Source: Ventosimonas gracilis (GTDB taxonomy: Bacteria; Pseudomonadota; Gammaproteobacteria; Pseudomonadales; Pseudomonadaceae). Taken from it: a stretch of DNA of 64,000 nt. The notes beneath the pieces are model-generated. The model did not search any database. It saw nothing but the letters and a program-made list of their open reading frames with translations, and had not been told where the DNA came from. Shown here piece after piece: positions 18,052-26,243 of this stretch (positions are counted from its first letter, which is position 1; each line of letters starts with the position of its first letter). The translations under genes were made by a program, and so were the position numbers. The stretch covers positions 1-64,000 of the forward strand of contig NZ_LSZO01000135.1 of NCBI RefSeq assembly GCF_001580025.1. Reading direction: 5' to 3'.

Positions 18052-18306
18052 CTACACCATCGCCCGCCCTACCCGGCCGGAAAACAAGCAGCCGCCTAAA
18101 AGCTACCTTCCAGCGCGTTGTACCCTTGATAGCCGCCTTCGCCAAAGCCAGCGACTTCAGCGGCTGGCACCAGTCAATCCTGCCGTGCCAGTGCCAGTGC
18201 CAAGCTGTCTCGAATGCCAAGGCGGCGTTCCAGCGGAAGTTAGCTCACAGGCCGCGACCAAACCGGCAAGACCGGCTCCCACAATAATGGCATCAGCGCT
18301 TTCCAC
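18052..18306 (-). pseudogene. Remnant of an FAD-binding dehydrogenase, mostly deleted
   Basis: The minus-strand frame from 18306 reads ESADAIIVGAGLAGLVAACELTSAG, a Rossmann FAD site with GAGLAG. It then breaks. The rest reads, with frame changes, EVAGFGEGGYQGYNALEGSF and LGGCLFSGRVGRAMV, the C-terminal motif of the same family (KstD/FrdA-like FAD dehydrogenases). About 85 codons remain of a gene normally above 500, so the centre has been lost by deletion and a one-base loss breaks SF-LGG. Non-functional. Confidence 0.75.
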
Positions 18307-18324
18307 CGGTGTGCTCCTCAGGTT

Positions 18325-18759
18325 TTACTCCACGGTTATCTGAATACGCTCGGAAATCACCGGTGGATTAAACGGGATATGGTTTTTATCGCCCAATAAC
18401 AACTGCAAGCTGTGTTTACCCGGTGGCAAGGTGATTTGCGTTTCGGTCTGACCACCGCCAAAGTGTTGGGATTGTTCGGTAAAGGCAATGGGCTGCGCCA
18501 TATCCGGAAGCGTATCCAGATCAATCAACAGATGATGATGGCCGGTCGCCGGGAAATCGACACCTGCTGGTGCGACACCCATGCCGGCAAGGCCAAATTT
18601 GACGGTGAAGGTCTGCGCGACCTTTGCCCCATCTTGCGGCTCAATAAAATAGAGCTTGGCACCTTCGGGCGCGTCGGTACGCGGCAACTCTTGCGAGGCC
18701 GCGTTGAAACTGGCTGCCAAAATCAGCGCAGACAACAGAGATTTCATCGAGTATGGCAT
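18325..18759 (-). CDS. Exported DUF4399 protein
   Basis: A 144-residue protein with a signal peptide (about 1-22) and a DUF4399 beta-sandwich recognised by LYFIEPQDGAKV, FGLAGMGVAPAG, TGHHHLLID and LPPGKHSLQLLLGDKNHIPF. The conserved His cluster GHHHLLID suggests metal binding. Function unknown. It is a single gene between the FAD dehydrogenase remnant and divergent sprT. Confidence 0.88.
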   Translation of the reverse strand: MPYSMKSLLSALILAASFNAASQELPRTDAPEGAKLYFIEPQDGAKVAQTFTVKFGLAGMGVAPAGVDFPATGHHHLLIDLDTLPDMAQPIAFTEQSQHFGGGQTETQITLPPGKHSLQLLLGDKNHIPFNPPVISERIQITVE

Positions 18760-18857
18760 GGCATATTTCCTTAAAATTCAGGTCTAAAGAGACGAAATAA
18801 TACACAATAGCAACGAAATCGTTTTTTGCGCTTATCTTGGATAACATCACCATCAAC

Positions 18858-19346
18858 ATGCCCGAATTGCTGCTTGCCCGTGTAGAGACCTGTTATCAGC
18901 AGGCGCAGCGGTTTTTCAATCGCACCTTTACCCGCCCGCATATCAGCTTTGCACTGCGCGGACAAAAAGCCGGTTGTGCGCATCTACAGGAAAACCGCCT
19001 GCGCTTTAACGAGCGGCTCTACCGCGAAAACCAGAGCCATTTCCTGCTGCAAACGGTCGCCCATGAGGTCGCGCACTTGGTGGCTTATCAACAGTTTGGC
19101 GACAACATTCGCCCGCACGGCAAGCAGTGGCAATCCATTATGCGTGAAGTTTATGGACTCAAACCCGATCGCTGCCATCAGTACGTCATCGCTGAAAAAC
19201 CGCGCCAAGGCTTTATTTACCGCTGCGCTTGCGCAGAAGACGTGATTTTCTCCGCAAAAAGACATACTTTGGTGCAAAAAGGACGGCGCTACCGCTGCCT
19301 GCGCTGCGCCAGTCCCTTGATATTTTTTGCCAAACAAGGACGTTGA
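18858..19346 (+). CDS. sprT: SprT-family zinc metalloprotease-like protein
   Basis: A 162-residue SprT-domain protein with the metallopeptidase motif HEVAH followed by a further conserved HGKQW, and a C-terminal zinc ribbon (CACAE...CLRCAS). SprT/Spartan proteins are linked to DNA-protein crosslink repair in eukaryotes; the bacterial role is poorly defined. ATG 18858 (MPELLLARVE) agrees with the usual N-terminus. A TTG start at 18837 is possible but neither has a strong ribosome site. It is divergent from the DUF4399 gene. Confidence 0.87.
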   Translation: MPELLLARVETCYQQAQRFFNRTFTRPHISFALRGQKAGCAHLQENRLRFNERLYRENQSHFLLQTVAHEVAHLVAYQQFGDNIRPHGKQWQSIMREVYGLKPDRCHQYVIAEKPRQGFIYRCACAEDVIFSAKRHTLVQKGRRYRCLRCASPLIFFAKQGR

Positions 19347-19433
19347 AATAATGCGCACCCGCCCATCAATGGGCTATACAATCCGGCGCACAACATGCAC
19401 CCTGCAAAACAATCGCATCCAAGGGAGAATGGT

Positions 19434-20276
19434 ATGCACAAGCCTTGCGTGGCAATGGGAGTTAGCCTTGCGCTATTGCTGAACTGCGCGTTAAGCAAGG
19501 CAGAGGATTACGCTGACTTTGAGTTGCGCCGCGGTTTTGCCAGCCAAACCAGTAGCGGGGAAACCGGCGGCGATAGGGATGCTGCCGAATACTATGGAGG
19601 CGATTGCTTGGGTTTTATTGACGAAACACCCGACCATCACATTAAGGTGCTAGAACCCGTGACCCTGACCTTAACCCTAGACAGCACCACCGATTCCACC
19701 TTGATTGTACAGGGAGAAAACCGCCTTTATTGTGATGATGACAGCGCCGGCGGCGAGGACGCACGCATTACCACATCGCTGACTGCGGGCGATTACGCGG
19801 TTTATGTCGGGCACATCCAACAAAATGGCTATTACCAACTGACCTTAGACGAAGGCGAACCCGTATCTGCTGCCATACCGAAAGCCGCCGTGTATCAATA
19901 TGCCAATTTCAAACTCAGCCCGGGCTTTGCCACTACCCACATCAGCGGCGGCACTACCGGCGGCAATAAAGACCACCCAGTCGACGCGGGCGAGCGTTAC
20001 GGTGGGGGTTGTGTAGGGGAAATTGATGATATACCCGACCATCATTTATTGATCAAGGAACAAGCGGGGCTGCGTCTTACGCTGCAAAGCACCGCCGATG
20101 CAACCTTGGTGATCAGCGGGCCAGATGGTTTGCTGATGTGCGAGCAAAACCGTTCGGATAATGGGCAGACCGTGATGGAAGGCTCTTTTTTACCCGGGCG
20201 TTACGAAGTCTATGTGGGTCACTTAAGTGGAGTCGGTGTTTACCGGCTAACCATCAGTGAACTAACAGCCGACTAA
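19434..20276 (+). CDS. Secreted protein of two tandem about 115-residue repeats, unrecognised
   Basis: A 280-residue exported protein. The signal peptide runs to about residue 23 (LSKA, then EDYADF). Repeat 1 (about 24-140) and repeat 2 (about 155-277) share a clear pattern: FxLxxGFA, GGxTGGxxD, YGGxCxGxID, PDHH, LxLxSTxDxTL, a second Cys, then GxYxVYVGH and YxLTxxE. Each repeat has two cysteines (58/100 and 193/236), consistent with one disulfide per unit. The spacing suggests a beta-sandwich like pre-peptidase C-terminal domains, but this is an inference. ATG 19434 has AGGGAG upstream. No partner is obvious. Confidence 0.75.
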   Translation: MHKPCVAMGVSLALLLNCALSKAEDYADFELRRGFASQTSSGETGGDRDAAEYYGGDCLGFIDETPDHHIKVLEPVTLTLTLDSTTDSTLIVQGENRLYCDDDSAGGEDARITTSLTAGDYAVYVGHIQQNGYYQLTLDEGEPVSAAIPKAAVYQYANFKLSPGFATTHISGGTTGGNKDHPVDAGERYGGGCVGEIDDIPDHHLLIKEQAGLRLTLQSTADATLVISGPDGLLMCEQNRSDNGQTVMEGSFLPGRYEVYVGHLSGVGVYRLTISELTAD

Positions 20277-20357
20277 TCAAGCCAGCAGGCTTTTTGTTTT
20301 TTACTCTTGATTGGTGTTGTTTTATCGTTATTTCCACTATCTACAATAGGAACGACC

Positions 20358-22046
20358 ATGTACGAGAATTTTTGGAAAGACAAATACCCAGAAGGTATTC
20401 CCAGCGAAATTAACCCCGACGAATTTGAAAATATCCAGCAGGTGTTTAAATATTCCTGCGAGCGCTATGCTAATAATCCCGCTTTTACCAATATCGGCCA
20501 TACCTTAAGTTATTCTGAGCTTTATCGTTTATCCGGCCAGTTTGCCGCCTGGCTGCAACAGCATACGGATTTAGTGCCGGGCGACCGTATCGCCCTGCAA
20601 ATGCCAAACCTATTGCAATATCCGATTGCCTTGTTTGGTGCAATACGCGCAGGTCTTATCATCGTTAATACCAACCCGCTCTATACCGCCCGCGAGATGG
20701 AGCACCAGTTTAATGACTCTGGCGCGAAAGCCTTGGTTTGCTTGGCCAATATGGCGCATTTGGCACAGCAAGTTATCCCAAAGACCAGCATCAAGCATGT
20801 AGTGATTACTGAAATTGGCGATATGCTGCCGTTTTTCAAACGCCACTTGGTCAATGCGGCGGTGCGTTATGTGAAAAAAATGATACCGCCTTACAACCTG
20901 CCGCAAGCACTGTCCTTTCGCAAAGTGCTTAGCCTGGGTGAAGGCAAGGCGGTGGTCGAAGCCAGTCCAAAATCGAATGATTTGGCGATGCTGCAATATA
21001 CCGGCGGCACTACCGGGGTTGCCAAAGGTGCCATGCTCAGCCAGCGCAACCTGATTGCCAATATGATTCAAGCCAAGGCGCTGGGCACTTCTGAATGGGT
21101 AGAAGGCGAAGAAATCATTATTGCGCCGCTGCCGCTTTATCACATCTACGCCTTTACCTCCCATTGCATGCTGGCGCTACTCGCCGGTGCGCATAGCGTA
21201 TTGATTACCGACCCACGCAATGCGGCGTTAATGACCAAGGCGATTTCACAGTGGCCGTTCACCGCTTTCCTTGGTCTTAATACCTTGTTTGTGAGTTTGT
21301 GTAATTACGAGCCATTCCGTAAGCTGGACTTTTCCAAACTGCGTTTAACCGCCTCTGGCGGCATGCCGTTGCAACAAGCCATTGCCGAGCGCTGGCAACA
21401 AGTCACCGGGTGTCCTATCCACGAAGGCTATGGCCTAACCGAAACCAGTCCGATTGCCGCCGCTAACCCCTATATGAAATACCAGATTGGTAGCATTGGC
21501 ATGCCGGTGCCTTCCACCGCCTTTAAAACCATTGATGCCGACGGCAATGATTTGCCCATAGGCGAAACCGGCGAGTTGTGCATTAAAGGCCCGCAAGTGA
21601 TGCAAGGCTACTGGCAGCGCCCGGAAGCCACCGCTGAAGTATTGGATAAAGACGGCTGGTTAAAAACCGGTGATGTCGGCTTTATTCAGCCGGACGGTTA
21701 TATCCGCATTGTTGACCGTAAAAAAGACATGATTTTAGTCTCCGGCTTTAATGTGTATCCCAATGAACTGGAAGACGTACTCGCCAGCATGCCAGGCGTA
21801 CTGCAATGCGCCGCTATCGGCGTGCCGGATGAAAAATCCGGTGAAACCATTAAAGTCTTTGTGGTACGTCAACCCGGTTCGGCTATTACTGAAGAACAAG
21901 TGCTTAAATATATGCACGATAACTTGACCGGCTACAAGCGCCCCAAATACGTTGAGTTTCGCAATGAACTGCCGCTAACCCCGGTCGGAAAAGTATTGCG
22001 CCGCGAATTGCGTGATGAGGAACTGGCAAAACGTAAAAAGTCTTAA
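20358..22046 (+). CDS. fadD: Long-chain fatty acid-CoA ligase
   Basis: Activates fatty acids with ATP and CoA at the inner membrane for beta-oxidation or lipid synthesis. 562 residues, like Pseudomonas FadD. The AMP-binding P-loop YTGGTTGVAKGAML, the GYGLTETSP motif, the DGWLKTGD hinge and the FACS motif segment are all present, along with the C-terminal lysine region PVGKVLRRELRDEE. ATG 20358 follows AGGAA; the frame upstream to 20307 has no homologous sequence. It is convergent with the aldehyde dehydrogenase gene across a strong hairpin. Confidence 0.93.
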   Translation: MYENFWKDKYPEGIPSEINPDEFENIQQVFKYSCERYANNPAFTNIGHTLSYSELYRLSGQFAAWLQQHTDLVPGDRIALQMPNLLQYPIALFGAIRAGLIIVNTNPLYTAREMEHQFNDSGAKALVCLANMAHLAQQVIPKTSIKHVVITEIGDMLPFFKRHLVNAAVRYVKKMIPPYNLPQALSFRKVLSLGEGKAVVEASPKSNDLAMLQYTGGTTGVAKGAMLSQRNLIANMIQAKALGTSEWVEGEEIIIAPLPLYHIYAFTSHCMLALLAGAHSVLITDPRNAALMTKAISQWPFTAFLGLNTLFVSLCNYEPFRKLDFSKLRLTASGGMPLQQAIAERWQQVTGCPIHEGYGLTETSPIAAANPYMKYQIGSIGMPVPSTAFKTIDADGNDLPIGETGELCIKGPQVMQGYWQRPEATAEVLDKDGWLKTGDVGFIQPDGYIRIVDRKKDMILVSGFNVYPNELEDVLASMPGVLQCAAIGVPDEKSGETIKVFVVRQPGSAITEEQVLKYMHDNLTGYKRPKYVEFRNELPLTPVGKVLRRELRDEELAKRKKS

Positions 22047-22114
22047 GTTACCATTCACCGGACTGGCCGATGGGTCAGCCCGGTATTTAATATCGAATAA
22101 ACTGCCTTATTAAA

Positions 22115-22145
22115 CAGCGGCAATGCTATTTAAGCATTGCCGCTG
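22115..22145. terminator. Bidirectional hairpin between fadD and the aldehyde dehydrogenase
   Basis: A perfect 12-bp stem, CAGCGGCAATGC (22115-22126) with GCATTGCCGCTG (22134-22145), around a 7-base loop. On the minus strand it is followed by TTTAAT, so it fits best as the terminator of the aldehyde dehydrogenase gene, and may also stop fadD transcription. Confidence 0.75.
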
Positions 22146-22164
22146 AATAACGACTTACCTTTAA

Positions 22165-23652
22165 TCAACCAAGCTGTATCCAAATGGCTTTTTGCTCGGT
22201 GTATTGCTCGTGTGCGGCAAGCCCTTTGTCTTTACCACCAAAGCCCGATTCCTTATAACCGCCAAAGGGAACGGCGTAGTCGCCTTCGCTATAGCAATTG
22301 ACCGATACCGTTCCGGCGCGGATGGCTTTAGCTATACGGTGCGCCGTATTTAAATCCTCGGTATACAAGGACGCGGCCAGACCATAGTTGGTATCGTTAG
22401 CAAGACGCACGGCTTCTTCTTCACTGTCAAACGGGATCACCGAAAGTACCGGGCCGAAGATTTCTTCACGGGCAATCGCCATATCATTGCGCACGTTTTC
22501 GACAATAGTCGGCTCAACAAACCAGCCGCCGCTTTCGACCAGCGCTTGTTTGCCGCCAAAGGTGACTTTGCCGCCTTCGGCTTTGCCGCGTTCAATCAAT
22601 CCCAACACTTTTTGCAGGTGCGGTTGCTCAATCAAGGCACCGATACGGGTATCGAGCGCCAGTGGGTCGCCGACTTTCCACTGTGCAAACACCGGTTTAA
22701 GTTGTTCCAGCAGCTTATCAGCAATACTGCGGTGCACTAACAGGCGCGAACCCGCCGAGCAGTTCTCGCCTTGGCAGAACAGGATGCCGGTGGCGATATT
22801 TTCGACCACTGGCGCTAAATCTTTAACATCCGGCATAACAATGGCCGGACTTTTACCGCCGCATTCGAGCACGATACGCTTCATATTGGACTCGGCGGAA
22901 TACTGCAAAAAGTAGCGCCCGACTTCGCCAGAACCGGTAAAACTGACGCAATCAATACCGCGGTGCAGGCCGATGGCGCGTCCTGCTTCCTCGCCAAGGC
23001 CGGGGACTACGTTAAATACGCCGTCCGGGATACCGGCATCGGCGGCGAGTTCTGCCAAGCGCAGCAAGGAGAGCGACGTCAATTCTGCTGGTTTTAAAAT
23101 CAGTGAATTGCCGCCCGCCAGTGCCGGCGCCATTTTCCAAGCCGCCATAAACAGCGGGAAGTTCCACGGAATCACCCCGGCGACCACGCCAATCGGCTCG
23201 CGCACCAGCATGGACACCACATTGTGCGGCGCAGGCGACATCTGGTCGTAGAGTTTATCGATGGCTTCGGCGTGCCAGCGCAGGGTTTCGATGGTATCCG
23301 GCAAATCCACCTCGTTGGAATCGCTGATGGGTTTGCCGCAGTCCAAGGTTTCCAGCAACGCCAGTTCGCCCAAGTTCGCTTCAATTAAATCGGCAAATTT
23401 AAGCAGGATTTTTTTGCGCTCACGTGGTGCCATGCGTGACCAGCTTCCTGCTTCAAAAGCACGGCGGGCGGCACTGACGGCGCGGTCTACGTCTTCATCC
23501 GCGCAAGAGGCGACTTGCGCAAGCTCTCGTCCAGTAGCCGGATTAACCGTGGCAAAGGTCTTGCCGGAGGCGGCATTAACGTACTTTCCATCAATAAAAG
23601 CGCGGGTTTCAAAGGAAAGCGCTTTGGCGACTTGGTGAAAATCAGTGGTCAT
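22165..23652 (-). CDS. kauB: Aldehyde dehydrogenase, KauB/PuuC type
   Basis: NAD(P)-dependent oxidation of an aminoaldehyde to the acid; closest in pattern to Pseudomonas KauB (4-guanidinobutyraldehyde) and PuuC (gamma-glutamyl-aminobutyraldehyde), so a role in arginine or polyamine breakdown is likely. 495 residues. Catalytic Glu in LECGGKSP and catalytic Cys in GENCSAGSR are present, along with the cofactor motif FTGSGEVG and PWNFPLFM. No other polyamine catabolism gene is adjacent, and the substrate is inferred from similarity only. Confidence 0.87.
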   Translation of the reverse strand: MTTDFHQVAKALSFETRAFIDGKYVNAASGKTFATVNPATGRELAQVASCADEDVDRAVSAARRAFEAGSWSRMAPRERKKILLKFADLIEANLGELALLETLDCGKPISDSNEVDLPDTIETLRWHAEAIDKLYDQMSPAPHNVVSMLVREPIGVVAGVIPWNFPLFMAAWKMAPALAGGNSLILKPAELTSLSLLRLAELAADAGIPDGVFNVVPGLGEEAGRAIGLHRGIDCVSFTGSGEVGRYFLQYSAESNMKRIVLECGGKSPAIVMPDVKDLAPVVENIATGILFCQGENCSAGSRLLVHRSIADKLLEQLKPVFAQWKVGDPLALDTRIGALIEQPHLQKVLGLIERGKAEGGKVTFGGKQALVESGGWFVEPTIVENVRNDMAIAREEIFGPVLSVIPFDSEEEAVRLANDTNYGLAASLYTEDLNTAHRIAKAIRAGTVSVNCYSEGDYAVPFGGYKESGFGGKDKGLAAHEQYTEQKAIWIQLG

Positions 23653-23745
23653 TATCGGCTTACTCCATGCGATTTTTAAGGAGGTCTAGCCTGTCGGAAA
23701 ACCAGCGAGCAGGTCAAGTTACTTTTGGTATTTTATTGCCCGCTC

Positions 23746-23772
23746 CCCCTCTCCCGCATGCGGGCGAGGGGA
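23746..23772. repeat. Dispersed palindromic element, copy 4 (near-perfect)
   Basis: CCCCTCTCCCGCATGCGGGCGAGGGGA, an almost perfect hairpin centred on GCATGC. It lies 9 bases beyond the stop of the decayed antitoxin gene (minus strand) and upstream of the kauB promoter region. Confidence 0.75.
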
Positions 23773-23781
23773 ATATCAGCA

Positions 23782-24082
23782 TCAGGCTTTGATGCGCAGT
23801 CCATCCGGGTCGTAGAACGGGCGCAAACTCAGCCCGAGCGCACTAATCAGCTTTAGCACCGTGTCATAACGCGGCTAAGCGCCAGAGGCTAACGCCTTAT
23901 ACAAGCTCTGCCGCCCTACCCTGCCGCTTCGGCTAGCTGAGCCATGCCGCGAGCCTTTGCCACGTTGCCCAATGCCAACAGAAAGCGTCGGGGTTTGGGT
24001 CTTCCAGGGCGGCGCTGAGGTAAGCGCGAATGGTTTCTTCGTCGTCCAGGTGTGCCGACACGTCAAACGCTTGAATAGTTAC
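23782..24082 (-). pseudogene. Decayed HigA-like antitoxin (HTH addiction-module antidote)
   Basis: Read on the minus strand with frame changes, the region spells VTIQAFDVSAHLDDEETI, then AYLSAALEDPNPDAF, then LLALGNVAKARGMAQLAEAAG, then GRQSLYKALASG and RYDTVLKLISALGLSLRP. This is the order of the HTH antidote family paired with RelE/HigB-type killer proteins. There are at least three frame breaks and a stop after KALASGA, and the start codon is lost (GTA where ATG is expected after AAGGAG). Non-functional. Confidence 0.8.
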
Positions 24083-24087
24083 GGTTG

Positions 24088-24165
24088 TTACTCCTTGCCA
24101 AGCTCGGCCGCGAGCTTGATTGCTTGTTTAGTGTCGCGCTTTTGCATAACCAAACCGCGAAGCGC
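24088..24165 (-). pseudogene. C-terminal stub of a RelE/HigB-like killer protein
   Basis: The minus strand reads ALRGLVMQKRDTKQAIKLAAELGKE and stops just before the decayed antitoxin, with its ribosome site AAGGAG overlapping the end. A D-x-x-x-A-x-x-L-A tail before the antidote gene is usual for the addiction-module killer family. The N-terminal three quarters are absent and replaced by the brnT promoter. Confidence 0.5.
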
Positions 24166-24172
24166 TACTTTT

Positions 24173-24183
24173 TTGTAGTACAA
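24173..24183. promoter_or_regulatory. Palindrome in the brnT-brnA promoter
   Basis: TTGTAGTACAA, a perfect inverted repeat around a single G, ends 7 bases before the brnT start and contains a TACAAT -10-like hexamer. BrnA antitoxins repress their own promoter, so this is a plausible BrnTA operator (inference). Confidence 0.45.
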
Positions 24184-24190
24184 TCCCGTC

Positions 24191-24490
24191 ATGGAACAGT
24201 ATTTTGAATGGGACGATGCGAAAGCGGCCAGCAATCTGCGCAAGCATGGCATTCAGTTTGAAGATGCTGTCGAAGTCTTTGATGACCCGCATTCCATCAC
24301 CAAGCAAGACCGCATCGAGGGCGGCGAGTATCGCTGGCAGACCTTGGGAACCACCATCAGCAAAACCTTGCTTCTTCTGGTTGCACACACCAGCAACACA
24401 GACGATGGAAACATTGAAATCATCCGTATCATCAGCGCCCGAAAGGCCAACAGGAAAGAGAGAGCACGTTATGAGCATGGTCAGATATAA
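24191..24490 (+). CDS. brnT: BrnT-family ribonuclease toxin
   Basis: A 99-residue type II toxin with a RelE-like RNase fold. The family N-terminus FEWDDAKAASNLRKHGIQFEDAVEVFDDP is intact in outline, as are the central YRWQTLG and the C-terminal IRIISARKANRKERARYE motif. Length and order (toxin first) match Brucella BrnT. It overlaps brnA by 20 bases, so the two are coupled. It is followed by a full-length antitoxin and looks functional. Confidence 0.92.
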   Translation: MEQYFEWDDAKAASNLRKHGIQFEDAVEVFDDPHSITKQDRIEGGEYRWQTLGTTISKTLLLLVAHTSNTDDGNIEIIRIISARKANRKERARYEHGQI

Positions 24491-24779
24491 ACGAGGCGAA
24501 TTGCCGCCAATGACCGAACAGCGAAAAGCTGAACTTAGGGCCTTGGCCGAGCGCCCGGACAGCGAGATCGATTACAGCGACATCCCGCCGCTGGATGAAA
24601 AATTCTGGCAGAACGCGGTGCCCAATCTTTTCTACAGACCCACCAAAACCGCCAAGACATTGCGCATCGATTCGGATGTGCTGGCTTGGTTCATGCAAAC
24701 CGGAAAAGGCTACCAATCGAGGATCAACGCCATTTTGCGCGATGCCATGTTGCGCTCGATGCGCGAGCAAAAAGTGTAG
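24471..24779 (+). CDS. brnA: BrnA-family antitoxin
   Basis: A 102-residue antitoxin that neutralises BrnT and represses the operon. The acidic N-terminal half (SEIDYSDIPPLDEKFW) wraps the toxin. The C-terminal half has the ribbon-helix-helix TLRIDSDVLAWFMQTGKGYQSRINAILRDAM. ATG 24471 is inside the end of brnT, with GAGAG upstream. A longer reading from 24204 in the same frame runs through brnT and is not used. Confidence 0.92.
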   Translation: MSMVRYKRGELPPMTEQRKAELRALAERPDSEIDYSDIPPLDEKFWQNAVPNLFYRPTKTAKTLRIDSDVLAWFMQTGKGYQSRINAILRDAMLRSMREQKV

Positions 24780-24882
24780 GTAGCAAGCACGGCTGTATGT
24801 TTCCCCTCCTTTAACGCAAGACAAGGCGAACGGGGCGCTGTCGTTTCACAGCGCCACGGATACGAGTGGATTGATACCCCAC

Positions 24883-26070
24883 TCAGGCGGCCAGCAGATC
24901 CCCGTGCGGGTCGAGCACATATTTCACCGCCGCGCCTTTATCGAAAGTGGCGTAGCCTGCTACCGCCTGATCCAGCGGGATGATTTTGGCGTTGACAATA
25001 TCGGCAATCGGCAAGCGGTCATGCCAAATGGCCTGCATCAGTTGCCGGTTGTAGCGCAGAGTCGGGGTTTGCCCGGTATGCAGGCTCTGTGCCTTCGCCC
25101 AGCCCAGCCCAAAACGGATGGAAAGACTGCCGTGCTTGGCGGCATCATCGACCGCGCCCGGGTCTTCGGTGACATAGAGGCCAGGAATGCCGATATGCCC
25201 CGCCGGACGGGCGATTTGCATCATCTGATTTAATACCGTGGCCGGTTGCTCGCCGCCCGAATGGCCGCGCGCCTCAAAGCCAACCGCGTCAATGGCGCTG
25301 TCCACTTCATCCGTGCCGATGACTTCGGCAATCATCTCGCCCAAGCGGTCGCTTTTGCTTAAATCAATCGGCACAAAGCCGTGTTTGGCGGCGTGCGCCA
25401 AGCGTTCAGCATTAAAGTCGCCCACCATCACCACCGCCGCGCCCAAAATCTGCGCCGATGCCGCTGCCGCAAGCCCCACCGGCCCGGCTCCGGCCACATA
25501 AACGGTTGAACCTACGCCGACTTTGGCATTGACGGCAGCGTGAAAGCCGGTCGGCAGAATATCCGAGAGCATGGTCAGATCGCGGATTTTTTCCCGCGCG
25601 CGGTCGCGATCCGGGAATTTCAGCAGGTTAAAGTCCGCGTAAGGTACCATCACATAACGCGCCTGCCCGCCAACCCAGCCGCCCATATCCACATAGCCAT
25701 ACGCCCCGCCTGCGCGAGAGGGATTGACCGTTAGGCACACGCCGGTATCTTGCTCGCGGCAGCAGCGGCAGCGACCACAGGCCACGTTAAACGGCACGGA
25801 AACAATGTCGCCAATGTCGAGCATCTCCACATCCGCGCCTTTTTCGATGACTTCGCCGGTAATTTCATGTCCCAATACCAAGCCAGCCGGTGCGGTGGTA
25901 CGCCCGCGCACCATGTGTTGGTCAGAACCGCAGATATTGGTGGAAAGCACTTTTAAAATAACCGCGTGGTCGATTTTTTTACCATTGGGCGCTTCAAATT
26001 TAGGGTCGGCAATATCCTGCACTTCGACTTTGCCTGGACCAATATAAACCACGCCACGATTTTTGCTCAT
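24883..26070 (-). CDS. fdhA: Glutathione-independent formaldehyde dehydrogenase
   Basis: Zinc-dependent, NAD-linked oxidation of formaldehyde (dismutase type), as in Pseudomonas putida. 395 residues of the medium-chain alcohol dehydrogenase fold. Catalytic zinc ligands lie in CGSDQH and GHEITGEV, the structural zinc loop in CGRCRCCREQDTGVC, and the NAD-binding motif in AGAGPVGLAAA. ATG 26070 gives the standard MSKNRGVVYIGPG start; the longer frame covers the AT-rich leader. It is convergent with brnA. Confidence 0.94.
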   Translation of the reverse strand: MSKNRGVVYIGPGKVEVQDIADPKFEAPNGKKIDHAVILKVLSTNICGSDQHMVRGRTTAPAGLVLGHEITGEVIEKGADVEMLDIGDIVSVPFNVACGRCRCCREQDTGVCLTVNPSRAGGAYGYVDMGGWVGGQARYVMVPYADFNLLKFPDRDRAREKIRDLTMLSDILPTGFHAAVNAKVGVGSTVYVAGAGPVGLAAAASAQILGAAVVMVGDFNAERLAHAAKHGFVPIDLSKSDRLGEMIAEVIGTDEVDSAIDAVGFEARGHSGGEQPATVLNQMMQIARPAGHIGIPGLYVTEDPGAVDDAAKHGSLSIRFGLGWAKAQSLHTGQTPTLRYNRQLMQAIWHDRLPIADIVNAKIIPLDQAVAGYATFDKGAAVKYVLDPHGDLLAA

Positions 26071-26115
26071 TGTATTTTCTCCATGAAAATAATTTGTTGT
26101 GCTTGTTTGAAAATA

Positions 26116-26141
26116 ACTTTCCCTTTCTACTTGGGGAAAGT
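26116..26141. repeat. Inverted repeat in the fdhA leader
   Basis: ACTTTCCC (26116-26123) and GGGAAAGT (26134-26141) form a perfect 8-bp stem around 10 bases, 46-71 bases upstream of the fdhA start. It could be an operator or an attenuator-like hairpin in the 5' leader. Confidence 0.5.
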
Positions 26142-26230
26142 GATTTTTGGCACAAATAATCGCGTCACTCAAGTGATTATTCAAATAAAGTCGCAAACAA
26201 TTATCCAACAGGTCGCAAATACTCCAGGTC

Positions 26231-26243
26231 GTTATCATATAAC
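26231..26243. promoter_or_regulatory. Zur-like palindrome upstream of fdhA
   Basis: GTTATCATATAAC is a perfect 5-3-5 inverted repeat. It shares 10 of 13 positions with the Zur-like box of the zinc operon (GTTACGGTATAAC). It lies about 160 bases upstream of fdhA, a zinc enzyme, and 360 bases upstream of tgt. Zur control is an inference from this similarity alone. Confidence 0.4.
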
